Source: Megalobrama amblycephala
Lineage: Eukaryota > Chordata > Actinopteri > Cypriniformes > Xenocyprididae
Direction of reading: 5' to 3'
DNA: 64,000 bases
Assembly: GCF_018812025.1 (NCBI RefSeq)
Contig: NC_063045.1
Coordinates: forward strand, 49,579,691-49,643,690
The translations under genes and the position numbers were made by a program. Below, in pieces: positions 25,397-37,929 of the stretch. The notes below the pieces were generated by a model. It did not search any database. It saw only the letters and a list, made by a program, of their open reading frames with translations, and had not been told where the DNA came from. Within the stretch, counting starts at the first letter, position 1, and every line of letters starts with the position of its first letter.

Positions 25397-26626
25397 CTTA
25401 AAGGGTTACTTCAGGATTTAGCATTAAGCTTTGTATTAGTAGAATACCACTAGTATTTTCGAATTAGCGTGCTTTCCCCCTTCATATCAGTCCGAGATGA
25501 GAGATTTATGCATTTTTATTCTGTAAAAAAGCCTCCGATGACGCAAAAATCGTCATTTTGCGTCATCGGAGGCTTTTTTGGCCAGAGGCTTAAAACTACA
25601 GCCAGTAATAGCAGGTAGTTCCGCATTTTTTCACCACGCCCATACATATGCGCTTTTGAGGTTACTCACGGACATAGATCAAAGATTTTATCAAAAGTGG
25701 GTGTCAATTATATTTTTAAGCTTACAGTAATTCACTTTATTTTGTCTGCACTACATCAGTGGTTCATCTCGCAAATGTATCGGTCTCTGCAGTCATCTCA
25801 ACCAATACAACAACAGGCTTTTGTGGTAACATTAGCATAAATAGATAAATAAACTCAGTTTTACAGAACAGAGGCTTTACTTTGATAACGGTCAACTTAT
25901 ATGCAACTTATATGTAATTGTCTATCTAACGTTACTTTGCTAAGTTTGCAGTTTTACTGCTACCTACAACACTACATATAGGCTACTGTGTTATCAGTCT
26001 AGTATCAGCGAGTCTTACCTCTAGGCGAATACGCTTAGTACCAGATGCCCAGGCTGTTCGTCCTCTGGGAAAGTGAATATCGATGGTATCGCGGTGTCCT
26101 TCAGAATGGTTCTCTTCATTGCAAGGATATTTGGTTCGTAGTCCTCGTGCTTGAAATGGAGACTACATATTCTGCGTTTTTTTAGGTTTTCTATAACGGT
26201 GTCATCTCCAAACTTCGGGTGTTTGATGGCCCGCAGCCACTGTTTACATCGCTCCAAATCTTTAACTTAATCGGAAAATGATGGAAACTTACTTGTCCTT
26301 TCCTGGTTTTGGGTGTACATCCAGGTACAAAGCAATTTAGCACCATTTCGCTGTAAATGTATGAACTAACTCACGATTTATTTGTTTGAATTTTCCTGAA
26401 TGCCGCCTGTAACCGATAGGCGTGGTTTGGGTGTGGCCTCGCAAGGGCAGCAAAACAAGTGCATTCTGGGAGTTGTTGTCTTTCATCCACATTAGTCAAA
26501 AATACATTTTCTGCCTTTTCTCAGTCTAGAAAGCTCCAAATTCAAAAATAATTTCACATTTCTACTACATAAATGACCAATTTTAAATACACATTCATCT
26601 TTCCAGGGGTGAAGTACCCCTTTAAG
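25397..26626. mobile_element. THAP-domain DNA transposon relic
   Basis: The ends are CTTAAAGGGTTACTTCAGGATTT and, inverted, CTTAAAGGGGTACTTCACCCCTGG. It includes a short inverted repeat around 25534-25575 (TGACGCAAAAATCGTCATTTTGCGTCA) and a THAP coding relic on the minus strand. It lies 48 bp upstream of the start codon of the 24-kb IgSF gene, so that gene's promoter may lie within it. Confidence 0.6.
26021..26346 (-). pseudogene. THAP zinc-finger domain, frameshifted
   Basis: It starts MVLNCFVPGCTPKTRKGQ and SFHHFP, the start of a C2CH THAP DNA-binding domain, then shifts by one base near 26265 into KQWLRAIKHPKF, then RRICSLHFKHEDYEPN and LKDTAIPSIF. Both halves are clear THAP motifs (C..C, W, C..HF, AIPSIF). 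The frame break and the lack of a catalytic domain make it non-functional. It most likely comes from the THAP-type transposase of the surrounding element. Confidence 0.72.
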
Positions 26627-26972
26627 TGTCTTGTGCTGTAAAACTGGGCAAAGGTGGCCATTTCCTCTTTAGGCAGTGTTGGGGAAGCTACTCTGAAACT
26701 GTAACAAGATGTCAACTTGTAGCTACACTACAAGTTACTATCAAAAAGTAGCTAGCTACATTGAAACTACTTTGATTTTTATTTTTTTTTAAATGACATA
26801 GCTTATTACAAATAACTGAATAACTGTTAATGAAGAATGTTTAAGTAAGATGTTTACAATTATGATGCATTACAATTATGATTTCAAAGTGAAAGATTAT
26901 GTGTATTTTCATTTATCTTTTGTTAGATGCATTTACATTGTGACTGTGCCTCAGATGCAATCAACTCTGTGT

Positions 26973-27866
26973 AGGGCCCTATAACTTCCGCGATCACGGA
27001 ATCGCGGAATCCATTCATAAAAACGGAATTTACAATTTGTCAAATTTTTGATGGATGAATTAAAAGCAGGTCAGTACACTCAAATTAAATCGCGATATAG
27101 ACTAGTGTCTGTGAATATTAAACCGCAAAAAGACTATTTAAACATAAATCCTGCATGCATGTGTGCCTCTGAAATGAATAATGCGGAAGCGCAGTTTCAT
27201 TTACCTCACACCGCCTCACACACAATCGCGCGGGCGCACGCACGCTGAAGCACATGCGACGCTCGCGGTGTTTTCGTCCTCTGACGCCTCACTATATGAA
27301 CGCACGAATTCATCTCCAGAGCTGCTCTGAAAGTCACTTCATCAGCATTTAACCGCTTCGTTTGAGAAAACTACCGTCATAAACACAGAGAAACTCAAAG
27401 CTCTAGGCAAACCGTCAAAATAAAAGTTAGACAGAACTTCTGAAAAAAAAAAAAAAATCATAAAAATATATTTTTTAATTAGTAAATATTGTTGTTTTTA
27501 AGAATTCAATTACTTAGACATGCTTTTTGATTATTAAAATGGAATTAAACCATTAAAATGGAATCCAGAAAACAGAATTTGGTAAAAATAAAAGTTGAGG
27601 GGAAAGAATAAAACGTTTATCATAGGGCCCTAAAATTTATTTGTTAAACTTTTATTAAATTGTTGGTAAATTGGACAAGATTCATTATTTCAATTAATTA
27701 GACATGCTTTTTGATTACTAAAATTTAATTTAACCATTAAAATTGAGTCAAAAAATAAATAAAACGGAAAAAAACAGAATCCAGAAAAATTTAAATGGAA
27801 AAAACAGAATTTGGGAAAAAATAAAACGGAATTTGGGAAAAAATAAAACGGATTTTATAGGGCCCT
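26973..27866. mobile_element. Nested nonautonomous hAT-like element
   Basis: The termini AGGGCCCTATAA and TTATAGGGCCCT are perfect inverted copies. The flanks CTCTGTGT and ATCTGTGT match at 7 of 8 positions. The interior repeats GGAAAAAACAGAATTTGGG-type units and carries a third GGGCCCTA word at about 27625. Confidence 0.7.
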
Positions 27867-28565
27867 ATCTGTGTTTGTAAAGGTGTGAACCAAATGGCCC
27901 ATACAGACGTATGGCCCACAGAAACTGATGGGTGCACGACAAACAAACAGCATTGCTCAGAGTAGATTGCAGGGAAGATCGATCTCCTGTGGGAGGTCCT
28001 TACAGTATTCTGTTGTTTATAGCCCTTTTGTGTTCATGTATAAAGTTCTGTCACACAAATAGAACTTTGGGTTAAGATGTTTTGAAGGCCGACACGCTGA
28101 CATCGCTGCTGAAGAACTCCCAGCAAGCAATTTTATGCAGGGTTCGGAATGACTTAGGACTCTTGGGGGGTCCCCTAAAATTTAATTATTAAACATTCTG
28201 AATCCCACCCCCCACCCCCCACGCACCTCTTTGTTAAAAAAATATAGAATAATAGTAAATAGATATATTTAGTTATATTTGTATATTAGATATAATTAAT
28301 AAACAGATTGTCTCTTTCAGGGGCGTCATGCACTCATTATTTTTGAGTATCAAAAATCTTTACGAAAGAAACACTAGTATGTCTATAAAGTTTCATATTT
28401 TATGCATTTGAGGCCTGAGACTGGCGGCGGAGAGAGAGAGAGAGGGGGCTAGCATTTGCCATCTAAGTTAGTCATAGCCAATAGCATACAAATAGCCTTA
28501 AATAGCCTGTGAAAACAGTAGTATTACATATACTACTATATATATAAAATCTATATAACTTTTAG

Positions 28566-29892
28566 GGGTGTAACGATTCACTCGTTTTCTCGATGCATCG
28601 ATTACAAATCCTGACGATTTTTTGAATCGTGAATCGTTTATTTCGGTCGATAATCGATGTAAAATGCAAAGAATCGGATTAATCGAGATTCTATAGTGAT
28701 TCAGTGCTTTAAATATATAAACATTAAATTACTACATGCGCGAATTGATGGAGACGTTGTGCGCCGTTATTTTGCGTCTTCCCTCGCAGCTCTCATTCAC
28801 AGACACGCGCGGCTGCACTTTACCGCCTCTCACTGGATTGCGCTCGCGCTCAGTCCGTAGCCCACGTTTGAGCTCTCCCCAGGACGGCCACTGCTATTCA
28901 CATGAGCATATGACAGTTCTCTATTAAGACAGCAATAGTCCTGAGTCAAACTACTCCATTGATAAAGCTGCCAAGTCATTGCGCGGTCACTACTGTTGAA
29001 ATAAAATGCTTTTATTGCGTGGAAAAGTCGGAAATGGTTCATTGACATTACCTGAGCAGTTTCAAGGCGCACATTTATTGCATGGACGAAGCAAACACAT
29101 AATGTAAGTTTCTAAATGCATACGCACAGTTCAATGAATGATAAATTACGAACTTAATGTCATTAAACTGAATGTGCGAGGAAACTGCTGAAATAACTAC
29201 ACCATTAACAACAGTGACATAAGAGCGCGCGGTTTATCAATCAAATGCGCGTTAAAGTTGCGTTCGTTAGTAGGCTATAGCAACAGTAGAAACCCAGCGC
29301 GTTTTCTTTCAGAATCACCATAAGGGAAATGTTCCGTATGAGAACAAAGAGGGATTTTTACTATTCCGTGAAGAAAAGTTAGTTTAGGATTAGTTGGGAA
29401 AGTGCATGATAATCTCTCCATGTAAGCATTAGTATTTTTAATGTACCTGGAACAGTTTAATAAGGTTGTGTAGCCTTTAACACTATCCTCCACTATTTAA
29501 CATGAACTAGGCCTAACAATACTTTTAAAGCACTTTAAAATTGGCTTATGTAAATTTCCACAAATGCCAATTTTTATAGGCTGTTAAAATAAAGTTATGT
29601 AGCATCATTGAGAACTAACATTAACAATGGACAAAAGTTTTGTTTGTTTGTTTGTTTGTTTGTTTTTGACCTTACTCTCTGACCTCCTGAAGGCCGCTGT
29701 GTAATTCACACCCTGACTAAGACACGTTGAAGGAAGCATTTCAATATCCCTATAAATGCATATTAAAATGCAGAATTGAATCAAATTAATCGAATCGTCT
29801 CGAATCGAATCGTTCTGAATTTGCAAAAATCGTACACCTATGAATCGTGAAACGAATTGAATCGCTGTCTACCCAAAGATTTATAGCCCTAA
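28566..29892. mobile_element. Nested hAT-like MITE with CGATT-rich ends
   Basis: The left part starts GGGGTGTAACGATTCACTCG and is rich in ATCGATT words; the right part (29770-29892) is rich in GAATCGAATCG and ends ATTTATAGCCCTA. This fits the end structure of a common fish hAT family, but the two ends are diverged and no target duplication was found, so the limits are approximate. Confidence 0.5.
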
Positions 29893-31099
29893 TCTGCACT
29901 TTACTATAGCATCCTGACTAATTTCAGGAGCACCCTCAGTGATTTGATTCTGGAACCTACACCTGCATCCATGCAAGAACAAAATATGCAACTTAAATTG
30001 GATACACTGAAAAATGCAGGTTAAACTTTGAAAAGCTTTGAGACGCAAATCGTGCGCTTCTTGCGTGAACATTCTGAAATCCACGCTACCTATTTTATTA
30101 GATCAGCCTTTGCCGTGTGATAAACGCACTAAGCTATATTGCGATTTTGTTTTCTGTTCAATTTACGGATGCTTTGCCAATGCAATGACGAAAAACACCG
30201 CGTTAGTGATCTTAGGTTCATTATAAAACTGTGTCGGGGCAGATTAAACTATGGCGGGTCACCACTATAATAAAATAGTTTGCATATACATTTGATATAG
30301 ACTGCAATAAAGAAGGACAATCAGTTTAAAAAGACTATTATTCACCTGTATGTGCTTGAAGTCTTCGACACAGACAGCGTTTTAATCATTTGTTTATAAA
30401 TTAAGCGAAACCTTTAATGCTATAAACAACCCATTCCTGTCCTTTACATAATCATCAGGCGATCTTTTCTCAATGAACTAAATCCACAAAATGCGTGATA
30501 TAACAATATATGGCGGAAATGCACGATTTTAGTTCGTGATCTGAAGAAGCTGTGCTGCTTCAAAGCATTGCAGGCTCGTCAGAATCACAGTCTATAACCA
30601 GAACGCAAAACGCAATGTAGCTTGTAGCTTTTGGTCGGCGTTCACCCCTACTTGCTGGTAAAAGTAGTTAACTACTGGAAAAGCTACACTGTTTTAAAAG
30701 TAGCTGAACTACTGACAAGCTACTGAAAATGTAGCTAAACTAGTAGCGTCGCTACATGTAGTTAACTACTGCCCAACACTGTCTTTAAGTAATGGAGGTA
30801 GTTAGCAGCAGCCAGCAGTCAACAGCAGCACATAATCTGAATCCTGTCTTATTCTATATAGTGTGTGCATTACACATTTTACAAAGGATTTTTTTTCCTC
30901 AAAACAATATGTTCAGATCTCTGAACAAGTTTCCTGTTCCCATCAGATTTGAGTTTCTTATTGGTTTAAGCAAATCGCATGTGTGCAAAAGAGAAAGTAC
31001 AATTGTCTAGAATTTGCATAATAACTAAATGCACATGGCTTGTTGAAAAACTGATGAGTTGATTCTCAGTGAAATTGTCGAACTCTTCACAACTTCTAT

Positions 31100-31615
31100 T
31101 TTTTTCATCGTGTGAGCCATCACATGCAAAATGATCCATTCAGCTATCAAAATCTGTCAGACGTGTGTATATTCCATATATATCTGACAATTTTAGTAAT
31201 GTCTGTTTAATTGGTAAATGGCCTTCCATAGTAATGAAATAGGAATCACAATCTTACCAATCAATTTTAGAATCATATATACAGTTTGCCTAATCACTAC
31301 CAATTTTGAACATGGAGGAACGTCTAAATCCCTAAACTGCAGCAGCTACAGCAGTACTGTACAAATAAATGTACTGTATAAATACAAATGTTCATTTTCT
31401 TTTGTGTACAACATTGACTTGATTTTCCTAAATGTATACGTACTGTATCTAAAAAGCTCAGTGTGATACAACAGAGCATTAAGCTAGACAACTTGTACAG
31501 AAAGCAGTCAGTGTCAATAAAAAGCAGAAAAAAACATGAAGATTTAAACAAATATTTCCATGGTGAAAAAAACATCTAAACATTTTGAGCAGTATGGCTC
31601 ACACGATGACAAAAA
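31100..31615. mobile_element. MITE with TCATCGTGTGAGCCAT ends
   Basis: TTTTTTCATCGTGTGAGCCAT at the left is matched inverted by ATGGCTCACACGATGACAAAAA at the right. No coding potential inside. 31616-32190 holds only a fragment of the GGTAACACTTTACAATAA family (about 31988-32170). Confidence 0.6.
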
Positions 31616-32192
31616 CACTTTATATCTACTGACACGAACTTCATTTTAATGCATGATTGAAATGTTTTGGGTGAGTTACTACATTTTGCAGACATGCAAT
31701 AGAGTTCTGATGTTCCAGCAAACAGTTGTGACATTTGCACTTACAGTTTAGAGAATGTTAAGAGTGTTTCAGGAATGTGCCAAAAAGCGATTGAGAAAAA
31801 CTATATAAAATTTCTAATGACTATACTATGCAAAAATGAGAGAGTTACTGTAAAAAGAGAGGTATATTTTATTAAGTTAGCTTGATCTGGTTGGTTGGTT
31901 ATCTGATGATGGCCTTGTTTTTTAATTAGTAAAGTTAGAGCGCTGTAAGAGTGAGAGTTGCACCTTTGTTCAGTTCAATAAGTTGGTTGGTAACACTTTA
32001 CAATAAGGTACATAAGTCAAACATTAGTTCATGTATTAACTAACATGAACTAACCATGAGAGATACATTTGTTACTGTATTTACTAATCTTTGTTAACGT
32101 TAGTTAAAGAAAATACAGTTGTTGATTGTTTGTTCATGTTAGTTCACAGTGCATTAACTAATGTTAACAAACGTTGACTGTATAAGTGCAGT

Positions 32193-32258
<66 letters not shown>
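32193..32258. repeat. (CTAT)n microsatellite
   Basis: About 16 uninterrupted tetranucleotide units at the edge of a GGTAACACTTTA-type repeat fragment. Confidence 0.9.
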
Positions 32259-32259
<1 letters not shown>

Positions 32260-32794
32260 CATTTCAAAACTACTTAACTAAAACAAACTATTTCAAACTA
32301 AAACCTTCAAACTTCAAGTTTTTAAAACTACTTAACTTTCAGGTGAGGCTTTTTCAAGCCAATTTAAAGTGTTTCTCGATTAACCTTTTTATTTAGTTTT
32401 ATATATTCTTTTATTTTAACTAGTATTTTCAGCTTAGATTGTACCATTCAGAATAGTATCAGATTTAATGTTTAATATTAATGTTTTGATGTCTTATTCA
32501 TGTGCGGTGTGACTTCATAAGTACTTGTCAACCACAAACACTCATGGCCATGACTCCCTGTGCTAAAAGGAGCAAAGTATGCATTTTTACTAAATAAACC
32601 CCTACCATTTACTCAGAACTGAAGACACCTTTGCTCAAACTATGACCTGTATTAAGTGATAATTTTTCATGGCAACCCAAAGTTCATCAGAGCATATGAG
32701 ATTGGTGTGAGATAATGACTAAGTGTAAGATTATTTTCTGCTAAGTTTGATTTGATAGTAGAGACTACAAAAAAAAGGGCTTTTATGGTGTTTT

Positions 32795-32815
32795 ATTTAT
32801 TTATTTATTTTTTAC
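32795..32815 (-). terminator. Polyadenylation signals of gene B
   Basis: A run of overlapping AATAAA hexamers on the minus strand about 400 bp past the stop codon of gene B. Confidence 0.4.
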
Positions 32816-33206
32816 AAGAAATGAAATACTACAAAATGTAGTCCAAACACCATACCAAAACCAAAAGTCACATGACAAAAAGTGCAAAGTGAGATTGTAA
32901 TAATGCCCCAGCATATTATCTAATAAAAACAGATATGAAGTCCTGTTCATAATCATATAATTTAATTTAATTTACGGCACATAATAGTTTAGTAGGCTAC
33001 TCCTATACAGTGCTTAAATACAACGAGAACTTCAAAAATACTCATAAAAGTACCTACTTACAGTTTTCAAGTCAGTAAGTGGCCATTTTGTTCACATTCA
33101 AGGTGCACCATCAAATGTCTTAGAAAAATACGTAACACGCGTACTTCGTTCGTAACAACTGTTCCCATCTGGCGTTAAACAAAGCTAATGTAAGCAGCAG
33201 CAGCAG

Positions 33207-36200
33207 TTAGTTCTCATAAATACACTCTTCTGTCTGAGCTTTAGCAATGGACGGTGTGTTTTGGCGGGACATGGCGAAGCTGAAGTTCTCATACACTTTA
33301 TTGCTGAACACTATAGATCCATTTTCGTCTCGCTTTCTACCTGCAAAATCAAACAGACACCCAGTTAGCCAGAGAAAACACACACACACAAATACAATGA
33401 ACATACACGTATTTCCTTTCCACAGATAAACCGTCATATTAACATATTTAGACCTAAATTATTTATGAGTGGTTTGTGCAATATAAACTGTTATGGCCAT
33501 TATGGTAAAAGTGGATTTACTGAAAATTAGTGTCTAAATTGTCAAATTATTTAAAAAAAAATAAAAAAAATCAAACTTTAATTTAAAGAAAAAAAACTTT
33601 TTGTGACGATAATGGGGCTCATGTTTATTTACCGCATTAGTTGTCGCCATCTTGTGGTGGTCTCTAAAATATGTTTACAATATACTGGATAAGTTTTTAG
33701 TGATCCGTGAGAACTGTTAATACATCAGTAGACGAATGCAACAACCTCAGAACATCCTTAGTTACTTTCCCACGTAGACCTAACTACTACAGATATTGTT
33801 TGTTTTGGTCTTGGTCTTACTCATTTACTCAAAATAAGATCTACAACCAGCTAATTTGTTGTTTCTAGCTGAATGGTTAGGGTTTTGTTTGCTGGTCAGG
33901 CTGGGAAACCAGCTAGACTAGATTCAACCAGCTAGGACCAGCATTTTACCTTCTATTTAAGCTGTTTTTAGTTCACCACATGCTACAAACAGATATGTTC
34001 ATTCACTTGTTTTTAATTTCAGATGATGTTCTGAAAATATAAAAATGCTGTCCTTAAGATTTTAACGTCATATTGACAGAAAGCAGAAATAGACATAGGG
34101 AAGGATACAGATGTTTAGAGATAGAGAGGTGTTGGAACAGAGGGAGGGAGATTTTTTCTGTCATTATTTCCGTCAAATTCTTGCATTCTTTTTTTAACTG
34201 CTGAACTATTTCTTAACTTGCATTATTGTGTAACATATGAATAAAGTAAGATTCTTCATGCAATGTCATTTTTTTGTTTTTGAAGTCGCAGTTACTGTAA
34301 TTCGCCGCTCCCCTGTGGGAGTCAAGGTTTCTATAAATCAAAGTAATCTGAGGTGTATTAATTGTTAAAGAGATAAACATAATCATATACTCACATTTGC
34401 AAAGAACAACAATGATGATGATGATGCAGAGGATGAGGCCTGCAGCAGCACTGCATATGATGATTAACTGCTTAGCTGTCATGGTCACAAAGAGGGTATG
34501 ATCAGATCCTACATATCAGACAGATTAATCTTTAATAAAGACAACAAGAAAACAGCAAGAATTTCTCCTTATTTAACCAGTCAGGTTGCTAGAGACCATC
34601 ACATACTATTTGCAATAAAGCAAAAAAAAAAAACCCGTATAGGTCTATGTACTGGAATTAATGTGTATTAGCATTTTTAAGTATTAAACAAAGTTCCTTG
34701 ATAGAAATGCTTAATGACATCAAAAGCATTAAGTATTTGGAGGCAGTGGTATTTTAGTATTTTAATACAATTGAAAAACTATGTTTTTTTTAGTCTGGTT
34801 AAAGTCAAATCCTGTTATTTAAACAAACTGCTCTGTATCTAACATTTAAACAGGTATATGTGGTTTCAGCATTATTTAGCAGTTAACAATAAGGCTGGTG
34901 GGAATTTGCTTACTTGACTCATTTGGTATATTAAACATTGTACTCTATTTTGTCCTGGTTAAAGTGATAGGTAGTTTAAAAGACACACCTTTGTCAGAAG
35001 CAGTGAGTTGTATACTTTTTTGGGTTTGATTATTTGAGTAGCTGGCGTGACAGGTGATCGTGTCTCCATCACTCCAGTCAGGTTTACACAGATGCAGCTC
35101 ACTCTTCATGTCATAAGATGTGGATGGATGAAGTGACCTTTGACCCTCTCGGCTCCAGGTAAAGTTCACCAGCTCAGGGTTCAGACCCTGCAGAGAGCAG
35201 AGCAGATGAACACAGGTGTCATTACTGCTGTTCAGGAGCTGCAGGGACAGATCTGGATGTGCTGTAGGGGAGATGGAAAATTTGTTTATTACGGACATCT
35301 AGGTAAGATGGTCAACAACAACAAGCGACAGTTCAAATAAATCATTTATGAATGGCAATCACCTGCAACATGAAGTGTCACATTTGAGATGTTGTCCAAT
35401 GATGGTGGTGGAATTATCCTTGTTGTTTTACAGCTGTAATTACCAGAGTCACTGGGCTGAACATTTTCTATACTTAGTGTAAAAGATGTTCTGTTTAATG
35501 TAAAACGAGGAATGCAATTACTGGAGGAAGATCCAGTCCATTCACAAATATTTTTGTTAGTTGCACTATTTTCTGTCCACTTTACAGACACTTGTACACT
35601 GTCATCAGGTGGAGAGTGGCAGGGCAGATGGACAGTCGCTCCTTCATCTGCTCTGATAGACTCCGCATCTGTGGATTGACACAAATTTCAGTGTAACCGA
35701 CAACAGCACGTTCCCTTCAAATATACAGTACATATATCAAAATTATTGTTTAAGATTTCACAGAAAGTCTACCACATATAAGATCCATTGACAATAAACT
35801 TTACAATAGTTTCATTTGTTAACATTAGTTAACTACATTTGTTAACATGAACTAACAATAAACAATACTTTTACAGAATTTGTTAATCTTAGTTAATGTT
35901 AATTTCTACATTTACTACTACATTTAAAAAAAACAAAACAAATTAGTTTAAGCATGTGAACTAACATGAACAAACAACGAACCTGTGCTGTACTGTATTT
36001 TTATCGACTAACAGTAATAAGAGTTAATAAATGCTGTAAAAATATATTGCTCATAGTTATTCATGCTATCTTATGTTAAGAAGTGAGACCTTATTATGAA
36101 GTGTTACCACATTTATTAAGCCCATCACTGGCATTGTTGTCTTGTGTAACTAACAGCAGAATGGTCCCTTAAAATATGCAGTACATTTATTTAAAAAACA

Positions 36201-36450
36201 GATATCACAAAAAAACATAAAAACAACCGCATCTAAGATGCATTCATTTAGTCTATCACTGAGATCTTTGATTTTAGTAGGTTTATATTTCTTAGACAGT
36301 ATAAGTTATAACTGAGACATTAGGCTATATTACTGTTTCTTTGCTTTAAATAAAAGACCAAAATAAACAGAACTGAAGTCTCTTACCTGTATGTGGGAGA
36401 CAAATTAAAGTCAAAAATAAAAGACAGTTTGTAACTTGTTTTAAAAACAT
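33207..36450 (-). CDS. IgSF receptor B, two Ig domains with a Tyr-bearing tail
   Basis: The exons are 36387-36450, 35363-35668, 34989-35261, 34395-34508 and 33207-33340; all junctions are GT-AG in phase 1 and the total is 891 nt, 296 aa. The start is the Met of MFLKQVTNCLLFLTL because paralogues C, D and E share it. Residues 1-22 are a signal peptide. Residues 23-123 are a V-like domain (VHLPCHSPPDD, VSVKWT, DSGNYSCKT) with an extra Cys pair (ICEW, NCIP). Residues 124-214 are a C-like domain (CVHLLCSLQGL, NFTWSREG, TITCHASYS). The membrane segment is about 227-250, rich in Ile and without charge. The tail 253-296 holds VYENF (Tyr269) and ends CIYEN (Tyr294): two YxN sites, the type bound by Grb2-family SH2 domains, not ITIMs. 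Likely a leukocyte surface receptor (inference); family and ligand not recognised. Confidence 0.82.
35795..36112. repeat. GTTAACATTAGTTAAC-type MITE in intron 1 of gene B
   Basis: It begins AATAAACTTTACAATAG and ends CTTATTATGAAGTGTTACCAC; the interior is rich in TTAGTTAAC and TTGTTAAC words. It is related to the GGTAACACTTTACAATAA elements elsewhere in the window and explains why intron 1 of B is longer (718 bp) than in C, D and E. Confidence 0.55.
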
Positions 36451-36504
36451 GTCGATGCGCTCAGTGTGTGAGACACTTCTGTGCTCGTACACACACGTTC
36501 TGAG

Positions 36505-36545
36505 TGATGAACTTCCTGTCCATGAGCCCACCCATAATCTAGATC
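36505..36545 (-). promoter_or_regulatory. Conserved upstream block of gene B (ETS core)
   Basis: On the minus strand it reads GGGTGGGCTCATGGACAGGAAGTTCATCA. The same block stands upstream of genes C, D and E, 50-110 bp from the start codon, though introns and spacers between copies have diverged. It contains an ETS/PU.1-type AGGAAGT core and a GGGTGGG box. Function is inferred from conservation only. Confidence 0.5.
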
Positions 36546-37204
36546 ACAAGCCAAAAAAAGAAAAAAAGTCCTTTGGTCATGCACTCAGAGATTCACTTTA
36601 ACACAGATTGTATTTACTTACAATGGATATTACCATCACATCGTTGTTTTACACCATTCTGAAAGGACAGTATTCATAAACTTAATCTGTTTCTGTAAAT
36701 AGAGATTCTATTATCTTGAATGAAATTTTTCTGACTCGTTGTTGTGTATTCAATGGCATGGAGGAAATGAAAATAAAGAGGTAACATTTTTAAAAATGCA
36801 TTTTACTTTCAAACATGGAGGGGTAGAGAACATGGAATCTGTTGTCTAATTTGCTTTCTTTTTTCAGTGCTTCTGCTTTCCACATAAAAACCTACACAAG
36901 ACGCCACAGAGTACTGGAAAGGGACACCACAACATTTCACAACATGCTCTGACTACTCAGTGTTCACCTCCTACTAGTGCAGACAGATGTGTCATGCACT
37001 TGATGTTTTGTGGGGGCACCAGTGACAGACTTAGCACAACCTCTTGTAATTGTGGGTCAACTGATAGTCTAGTGGTGTCATTTTAGTTTAGTATATGCAA
37101 GGGAACAAGGGTTTTTTATGATAAACCAAGCAAAGTGCAACTGAACTTGACAGCCCTTAAAAATGACAACGGCAAACACTTGACTGCAAAATCTGTTGTA
37201 CAAA

Positions 37205-37265
37205 TCATGTAAATCCCCTGTAGTGCTGTTCAGGAGCTGCAGGGACAGACCTGGATGTAATGAAG
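37205..37265 (-). pseudogene. Fragment of a C-domain exon of the IgSF family
   Basis: The minus strand reads LHPGLSLQLLNS after ATTTCCATCTCCACTTCATTA, matching the start of the C-domain exon and the intron end of genes B and E. Similarity ends after about 60 bp, so it is a stub of another array copy. 36546-37200 otherwise has no coding signal. Confidence 0.6.
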
Positions 37266-37557
37266 TGGAGATGGAAATTATGTTTATTACAGACATCCCT
37301 TAACACTCATCTTTGATCATCAAAGTTACGTATTTTAAAAAAAATCATGTGAAAAAAAAAGTGTCTTCATGCTTTAAAATAGCCTGAATGTAACTTTACA
37401 CCCTTGCTTCATCTAATATACGTGGATCTATGAATATGCTAATTAACCACGCCTCCACTCACTCGTGTGAGATCAGAGATCCACTTGGTTAACTTAACTA
37501 AGGTTAATAACGCTGCACAATGGTATGGCTTTTACAACGTCGAACACATGACGGTAA

Positions 37558-37929
37558 TTAAAGGTGCTCTAAGTGATGTCACGCGTTTTTAGGCCAAAAC
37601 ATTTTTTGTCACATACAGCAAATATCTCCTCACTATCCGCTAGCTGCCTGTCCCCTGAACACACTGTAAAAAAACGCGGTCTCTGTAGTCTCCACAAGCT
37701 CCGAAAACGGCAATAAAAACAAACTGGTGCAGCCTGGACCACGAAACATAATAAACATGCTCCAGCCAATAAATGACAAGAATGATTTTTAATGCGCGTT
37801 CATGACTGTTTCAGGAAGCACGGAGGGGAGGAGGAGGAGGGAGGGTCTAGCTAGCCTCTGTTTTGTTTGACAACACTTCGAACGTCAACAGGAAGTTATT
37901 CCACCCAGGATCGCTTAGAGCACCTTTAA
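37558..37929. mobile_element. MITE with TTAAAGGTGCTCTAAG ends
   Basis: The left end TAAAGGTGCTCTAAGTGATG is matched inverted at the right end (ATCGCTTAGAGCACCTTTA). No coding content; 37930-38230 is featureless. Confidence 0.65.

Larger units (their letters stand above)
26674..30781. mobile_element. Composite 4.1-kb DNA element with nested insertions
   Basis: It begins CAGTGTTGGGGAAGCTAC and ends GTAGTTAACTACTGCCCAACACTG, and is rich in GTAGCTAC-type words near both ends. The flanks TCTTTAGG (26666-26673) and TCTTTAAG (30782-30789) match at 7 of 8 bases, an 8-bp hAT-type duplication. Two other elements are nested inside (26973-27866; about 28566-29892). No intact transposase is seen. The remaining interior (27870-28565, 29893-30650) has no supportable gene. 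Confidence 0.65.

Noticed and set aside
33207..33340. ITIM or ITAM in the tail of gene B
   Set aside because: Residues at Y-2 and Y+3 do not fit (KVYENF; IYEN ends the protein). Only the YxN pattern is supported.
34213..34394. Extension of the gene B membrane exon into the following frame
   Set aside because: A consensus donor (GTGAGT) follows at 34394 and joining directly to 33340 gives a clean phase-1 tail, while the read-through has no similarity to the other copies.
36451..36531. Longer N-terminus for gene B starting at 36531
   Set aside because: The extension covers the conserved upstream promoter-like block and destroys the signal peptide; paralogues C-E support the internal Met.
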